Below, in pieces: positions 41,601 through 44,479 of a DNA stretch of 44,479 bases. Positions within the stretch are counted from its first letter, which is position 1; every line of letters begins with the position of its first letter. Under the pieces are notes generated by a model that made no database searches, was not told where the DNA came from, and saw nothing but the letters and a program-made list of their open reading frames with translations. This stretch comes from Saprospiraceae bacterium. Its GTDB lineage: Bacteria; Bacteroidota; Bacteroidia; Chitinophagales; Saprospiraceae. Where the stretch lies: positions 1 through 44,479 of the forward strand of contig JAHDCJ010000036.1 in assembly GCA_020629935.1 (NCBI GenBank), read 5' to 3'. The position numbers were made by a program, and so were the translations under genes.

Positions 41601-41794
41601 TTTCCACTTTTCAAGACATTAGGACCATAAAAATCGCCATTTGGATGAGAAGCAGTAAGTTGAATTTCATCCGAGTCACTCATTATACAAATATCTGAAA
41701 TGGGGGTAATGACAAGAGTAGAATCACAAATTCCTTGTCCTGAAAGTTGCAGTATACTCATCAAACTGAAACATAAAATAATTATCTTTTTCAT
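38663..41794 (-). CDS. Large secreted protein with SprB-like repeat, DUF7619-like domain and T9SS tail
   Basis: 1043 residues from the ATG at 41794 (MKKIIILCFSLMSILQLSGQ, a clear signal peptide); an upstream in-frame ATG at 41851 would add 19 residues before it. The first 370 residues are Ig-like strands with paired Cys. A SprB-like unit follows at about 390-465 (VTGPDGPYVYQWSNGIVG, LSDLEEGPYSVTITSGAGC). An SdrD-B/carboxypeptidase-like unit begins GNVFFDANNNCTLDPGEIG (about 483). CARDB/DUF11-like repeats (YTVTYTNNGTISATDVEIEI) and a DUF7619-like domain follow (about 718-948: SYDPNIKTAFPNGF, IEYQIQFQNTGTDTAFKIVLIDTIS, IYFDFNAPVRT). The end is a type A sorting domain (VNVFPNPFSTQTTVQIEGD ... 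NLAPGTYFYQI). It is probably a surface adhesin; no catalytic domain is seen. Confidence 0.87.
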   Translation of the reverse strand: MKKIIILCFSLMSILQLSGQGICDSTLVITPISDICIMSDSDEIQLTASHPNGDFYGPNVLKSGKLRPYGLAPGTYSVSYIIVEDNCSVSTSANFTIIGPNVNIDIFGTLDCSATNPNPVTLFSDYSGSGFYFWETPDGNTLFNQVEDVTIGGTYYFTIDDPNFSCLTSIEVEIPQTGLPALNPRGCDDCSQNLGLEVDTVPSNGSVIWYNPEISLATFGQCATLPTFTDHSGIWDVRVTGFDHGCVGTSQIYVPATGEPVPSINAGSSISILCGGGPGALLGAFNNTDWDFEYTWTTNTGNFVDDPAGDLTPYVDAPGIYYFEVTNPFTGCTSVDSTQVFLVAPTSFLQETICGGTSLLGYTETGTYIDTIPLMNGCDSIRVLDLIVLDTLFIEANTIGDDGTGNGAAIISVTGPDGPYVYQWSNGIVGLEPTLSDLEEGPYSVTITSGAGCVGTINFDILLDSVLGGATASVEGNVFFDANNNCTLDPGEIGFPYNPTSISGDLNYGRSTDENGNFQYPIMMGSFALEAEVPSPLWEPCNPLIPFNINNNFDTLNVNYPMRPLVWSPWMQVEINTPFLRRCFENIYTVTYTNNGTISATDVEIEINFDSDLDLVGSPVAYTNITGNLYSFYIGTVEVGATSSFPVSVIPNCASTIPGQLHCVEAHIYPDTIPDLSNLNWPNALITVEGECINEEDIEFRIRNVGNGPTSMPLDYIVIEDAVLLNSGTFDLLAGEDEVVTIPATGSTLWLRAEQEPGAPGNEFPGIAIEGCGENGSGTFSTNFGNDFIYDDLGNFEDTECHQNIGSYDPNIKTAFPNGFTASNYIEDGSSIEYQIQFQNTGTDTAFKIVLIDTISTHLNLASFEMISSSHPYQYEVRPDRTLIFTFDPIALVDSTTNGPGSMGFVRFNLTPNEGLMPGTKIYNHADIYFDFNAPVRTPTIFHTIWEGTSIEVLTTVIYPNKKETKVNVFPNPFSTQTTVQIEGDFTGEFDFQLFNSLGQIVYEKRSMEPSFNINPINLAPGTYFYQIKNDKELIATGKILSF

Positions 41795-41929
41795 AGTGAA
41801 TTTCTTTTGTACTGCTAAGGTGCTTTCTTTTAGGATGAAATTAAAAAACAAAATTCACAATTTGTGAAAATTATTTACTAACTTAAAAGTATATATTTCA
41901 ATAATTAAGGAATAAATTAATCAATTTTT

Positions 41930-43321
41930 GTGAAAAATAATATCACTATAAATATCATAAAATCATTAACTTCCAGTGAGATAAGAGGATTTCGCAAAGC
42001 TGCACAATCCCCTTATTTTACCCATCGGACTGATTTTTATTCATTATTCTATTATTTAGAGAAATTTAAGGATAAGCCTTCTTCCATAGATAAACGAAAA
42101 TTGTATGAATACTGCTGGCCACAAGAACCTTATAAAGATGTCAAGTTAAGAGCCGCATTAAGTGATTTAAAAGAACTCATTGAAAAATTTTTAGTGACGA
42201 ATGAAATCCTCAAAAATTCAGAAAAATTGAACCAAGCCTTATTAAGGATTTACAGTCATAAACAATTGCCCGATGCATTTTCGAAGAAATTAAAACAAGC
42301 GGAAAAGTTAATTGCAAAAAAACAAACGATTGGATTCCACAAAATGAAGATGGAATTAAATATACAAGAAGAAGAACTTAAGTTTTTGACTCGACAACAA
42401 CGGACTGCCGAACTTCCTTTACAAGCCATTAGTCAAAAGATGAATCGTTTGTTTATTTTAGAAAAACTGAAACATGCTTGTCTACAGTTAAGTCATCAAT
42501 TGGTATATAAAACGGAATATCAATTTGATTTTCTTCAAGTTTTAATTCCAATAATAGAAAAGGGAAATTATCTTGAAGATCCATCTATTGCTTTACGTTA
42601 TTATTGTTTTCAGTTTCTAAAAAATCCAGATGCTCAAAAAGAATTTAAATTGTTTAGTACCTTGTTGAATAAAGATATCCAATTTGAAACAGAGGAATTA
42701 AAAGACTTATTTTTATTGGGCATCAATTATTGTATCCGGCAATTAAATCAAGGAAGTCTTTTTTATTTAGAAGAAGCTTGGATATTATATCAAGCAGGCC
42801 TAGAAAAGAAAGTACTTTTAGAGGAGCAACAATTATCAAGGTTTACCTTTAATAATATTATTGCCATTGGAATAAAACTGAAAAAAAATGAAGCATTAGA
42901 AACCTTTATCAAAACCTATCAAGATTTTTTACCTTTACAGGATAAAGACTCATTGGTTTTTTTCAATAAGGCAAGAATGGCTTATGCGCAAAAAGATTAT
43001 GATGAAGTCATTTCGTCTTTACAAAAAGTTTCTTTTAGGGATGTGGTTGATAATTTAATAGCCAAATCTCTATTGAGCAAAGTATATTTTGAAATTGAAG
43101 AACAAGATTTATTAGAGGCGCATCTAAATAGTTTTGCCCAATATTTACGTAGAGGAAAAATTGGTAAATATCACAATCAAAATTATAAAAACTTCATTGT
43201 CTTTTTAAGAAAATTAATCACTATTCCTCCATTCGAAAAAGAAAAGCGAGAGCAACTGAAACAACAAATTGAGGATTGCGAAATCTTAACAGAACGTCAA
43301 TGGTTATTGAATCGTTTTTAA
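41930..43321 (+). CDS. Helical-repeat protein, probably a Saprospiraceae-type family
   Basis: 463 residues from a GTG. The N-terminus SLTSSEIRGFRKAAQSPYFTHRTDFYSLFYYLEKF (serine-proline-tyrosine-phenylalanine after a short helix) recalls a recurring family in Saprospiraceae. The rest is helical, with TPR-like pairs towards the end (FNKARMAYAQKDYDEVISSLQKV, AKSLLSKVYFEIEEQDLLEAHL). No signal peptide or catalytic motif is visible. It is probably a cytoplasmic protein-interaction scaffold; function unknown. The divergent gene at 41794 leaves 135 nt for both promoters. Confidence 0.78.
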   Translation: MKNNITINIIKSLTSSEIRGFRKAAQSPYFTHRTDFYSLFYYLEKFKDKPSSIDKRKLYEYCWPQEPYKDVKLRAALSDLKELIEKFLVTNEILKNSEKLNQALLRIYSHKQLPDAFSKKLKQAEKLIAKKQTIGFHKMKMELNIQEEELKFLTRQQRTAELPLQAISQKMNRLFILEKLKHACLQLSHQLVYKTEYQFDFLQVLIPIIEKGNYLEDPSIALRYYCFQFLKNPDAQKEFKLFSTLLNKDIQFETEELKDLFLLGINYCIRQLNQGSLFYLEEAWILYQAGLEKKVLLEEQQLSRFTFNNIIAIGIKLKKNEALETFIKTYQDFLPLQDKDSLVFFNKARMAYAQKDYDEVISSLQKVSFRDVVDNLIAKSLLSKVYFEIEEQDLLEAHLNSFAQYLRRGKIGKYHNQNYKNFIVFLRKLITIPPFEKEKREQLKQQIEDCEILTERQWLLNRF

Positions 43322-43408
43322 AAATAAATACTTTATTTAAGTCGAATAATTAAATAAATTGATCGAACAAATTGCTACTATTTCAATTAATCATGCATTA
43401 TATTCTCT

Positions 43409-43978
43409 ATGAAAAATGTTATTGAGTTTACCTACCGGAAAGATCATTTTAACCCAATTCTTTTTATGGTATTAAGTCTTGGGCTCCTGATTATTTGGTT
43501 AGTGGTTCTATTTTTAGATTTTCATTTCCTTATTTCGTTATCAGTTTTAGCAAGTATTTTTATACTCTACTTTTATTATTTCAAAAATCGACTAAAGGCT
43601 CGAGTCATCAAATTTGATGATCGCTTTAAATTAGTTTTGATTCAAGAAAATAAAGAATACGTAATTCAAGACATTGCATTTAATTGGCACTATGAATTTT
43701 TAAAATTTAATGAAGGCTATCTATATAAACGTAAAGGAATCAATTACCATATTTTATCGGCTGAAATAAAAACCGAGACTTCTAATTTTCAATTTGTTCA
43801 TGTCTTAAACCAATGGACAGAAGTTCCTAGACATTGGAAATATAAAGCTAATGTCAAAACTGATGATCCAAATACGGAATTATATTCAAGTAATTTAAAC
43901 CCTTTAAAACTTTGGGTAATGGGATATAAACGAAGAAACCCAGAAATTTCTTTTTTTGAAAGTAAAAATGTTATCTAG
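43409..43978 (+). CDS. Two-TM membrane protein of unknown function
   Basis: 189 residues. Two adjacent membrane helices (about 17-37 and 39-58) form a hairpin. A soluble domain of about 130 residues follows, with beta-strand character in the first half (ARVIKFDDRFKLVLIQENKEYVIQDIAFNWHYEF). The plan is like small PH-like (bPH/YcxB) membrane proteins, a weak resemblance. It follows the helical-repeat gene by 87 nt in the same direction and may share its transcript. Confidence 0.65.
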   Translation: MKNVIEFTYRKDHFNPILFMVLSLGLLIIWLVVLFLDFHFLISLSVLASIFILYFYYFKNRLKARVIKFDDRFKLVLIQENKEYVIQDIAFNWHYEFLKFNEGYLYKRKGINYHILSAEIKTETSNFQFVHVLNQWTEVPRHWKYKANVKTDDPNTELYSSNLNPLKLWVMGYKRRNPEISFFESKNVI

Positions 43979-44039
43979 AAAATAATAATTATTACTTTAC
44001 ATCTGTAAATCTTAATAAATTGGTATTTATTGAATTATA

Positions 44040-44479
44040 ATGAAATCAACACTCCAATTAAACATAGATCCTAGAATGGAAGGCGTATTTGCTTCTTATC
44101 CTAAACAAGCAGCAAATAAACTCCGATATCTTCGAAAACTAATTATTGAAGAGGCAGAAAAGATAGAGAGCATCCATGAACTTGAAGAAACTTTAAAATG
44201 GGGAGAGCCTAGTTATTTAGTCAAAAAAGGAAGTACCATTCGAATGGATTGGAAAGAAAAAAAACCAGATCAATATGCGGTTTATTTTAAATGTACAAGT
44301 AAAATTGTTCCAAGCATTCAATCAAAATATAGCCATCTCTTCCAGATAGAAGGAACCCGAGCTTTAGTCTTTTCTTTAGATGAAATTATTCCTGAAAAAG
44401 AACTCCGTCATTGTTTTCGATTAGCCTTAACCTACCATCAAATAAAGCAGTTGCCTAATTTAGGAATTGATATGGCTGA
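44040..44479 (+). CDS. DUF1801 (YdhG-like) protein, 3' end truncated by window edge
   Basis: 146 complete codons from the ATG at 44040, still open at the window end. The DUF1801 core is seen in FASYPKQAANKLRYLRKLIIEEAEKI, LEETLKWGEPSYLVKKGSTIRMDWK, YAVYFKCTSKIV and FQIEGTRALVFSLDE. These small soluble proteins are related to the iron-chaperone frataxin-like YdhG fold, without a settled role. Only a few residues are probably missing. Confidence 0.85.
   Translation, partial: MKSTLQLNIDPRMEGVFASYPKQAANKLRYLRKLIIEEAEKIESIHELEETLKWGEPSYLVKKGSTIRMDWKEKKPDQYAVYFKCTSKIVPSIQSKYSHLFQIEGTRALVFSLDEIIPEKELRHCFRLALTYHQIKQLPNLGIDMA

Overview
The window is AT-rich DNA from a Bacteroidota genome, most likely a Saprospiraceae-type organism. 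Five proteins end in a type IX secretion (T9SS) type A sorting domain. There is a TonB-dependent receptor with a carboxypeptidase-regulatory-like N-domain. Several upstream regions carry the Bacteroidota -7 element (TAnnTTTG), and clear Shine-Dalgarno sites are scarce. PKD, SprB and DUF7619-like extracellular modules also fit, as does a roughly 460-residue helical protein of a kind I associate with Saprospiraceae. No rRNA, tRNA, CRISPR array, insertion sequence or phage gene was seen.

Layout. 1-9.5 kb: truncated TonB receptor, an EF-G paralogue, a nitrilase, a YD-repeat-like protein, two membrane proteins (one MarC), a long RluA-type pseudouridine synthase and an unknown helical protein. 9.5-13.8 kb: secreted alpha/beta hydrolase with T9SS tail, a sulfotransferase and a VOC protein. 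13.9-18.4 kb: a six-gene plus-strand operon closed by an intrinsic terminator. It encodes an ECF sigma factor, a one-TM probable anti-sigma factor, a CnrX/Spy-like periplasmic metal-sensor-like protein, MbnP-like, MbnH-like di-heme peroxidase and a YHYH protein with T9SS tail. 18.5-24 kb: YdeI-like protein, a secreted glycoside-hydrolase-like protein of unclear family, a methyltransferase and an amidohydrolase lipoprotein. 24-28.5 kb: two cold-shock-domain genes, an NYN/OST-HTH protein translationally coupled to a T9SS aryl-sulfotransferase-like protein, a DUF1761 protein and a small membrane protein. 28.7-32.1 kb: SulP transporter and a convergent MocR regulator. 32.3-41.8 kb: a 2034-residue cellulase (GH8-Ig-GH9-CBM3c-3xPKD-CBM3-3xPKD-CBM2-T9SS) and a second large secreted protein. 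41.9-44.5 kb: helical protein, two-TM protein and a truncated DUF1801 gene.

The two strongest systems are as follows. The 13.9-18.4 kb operon joins a CnrYXH-like envelope metal-signalling cassette to an MbnP/MbnH/YHYH output, and probably serves copper (or other metal) handling in the envelope. The cellulase puts two different endoglucanase families and three cellulose-binding modules on one secreted chain. Functions are inferred from motifs read by eye; no database search was run.
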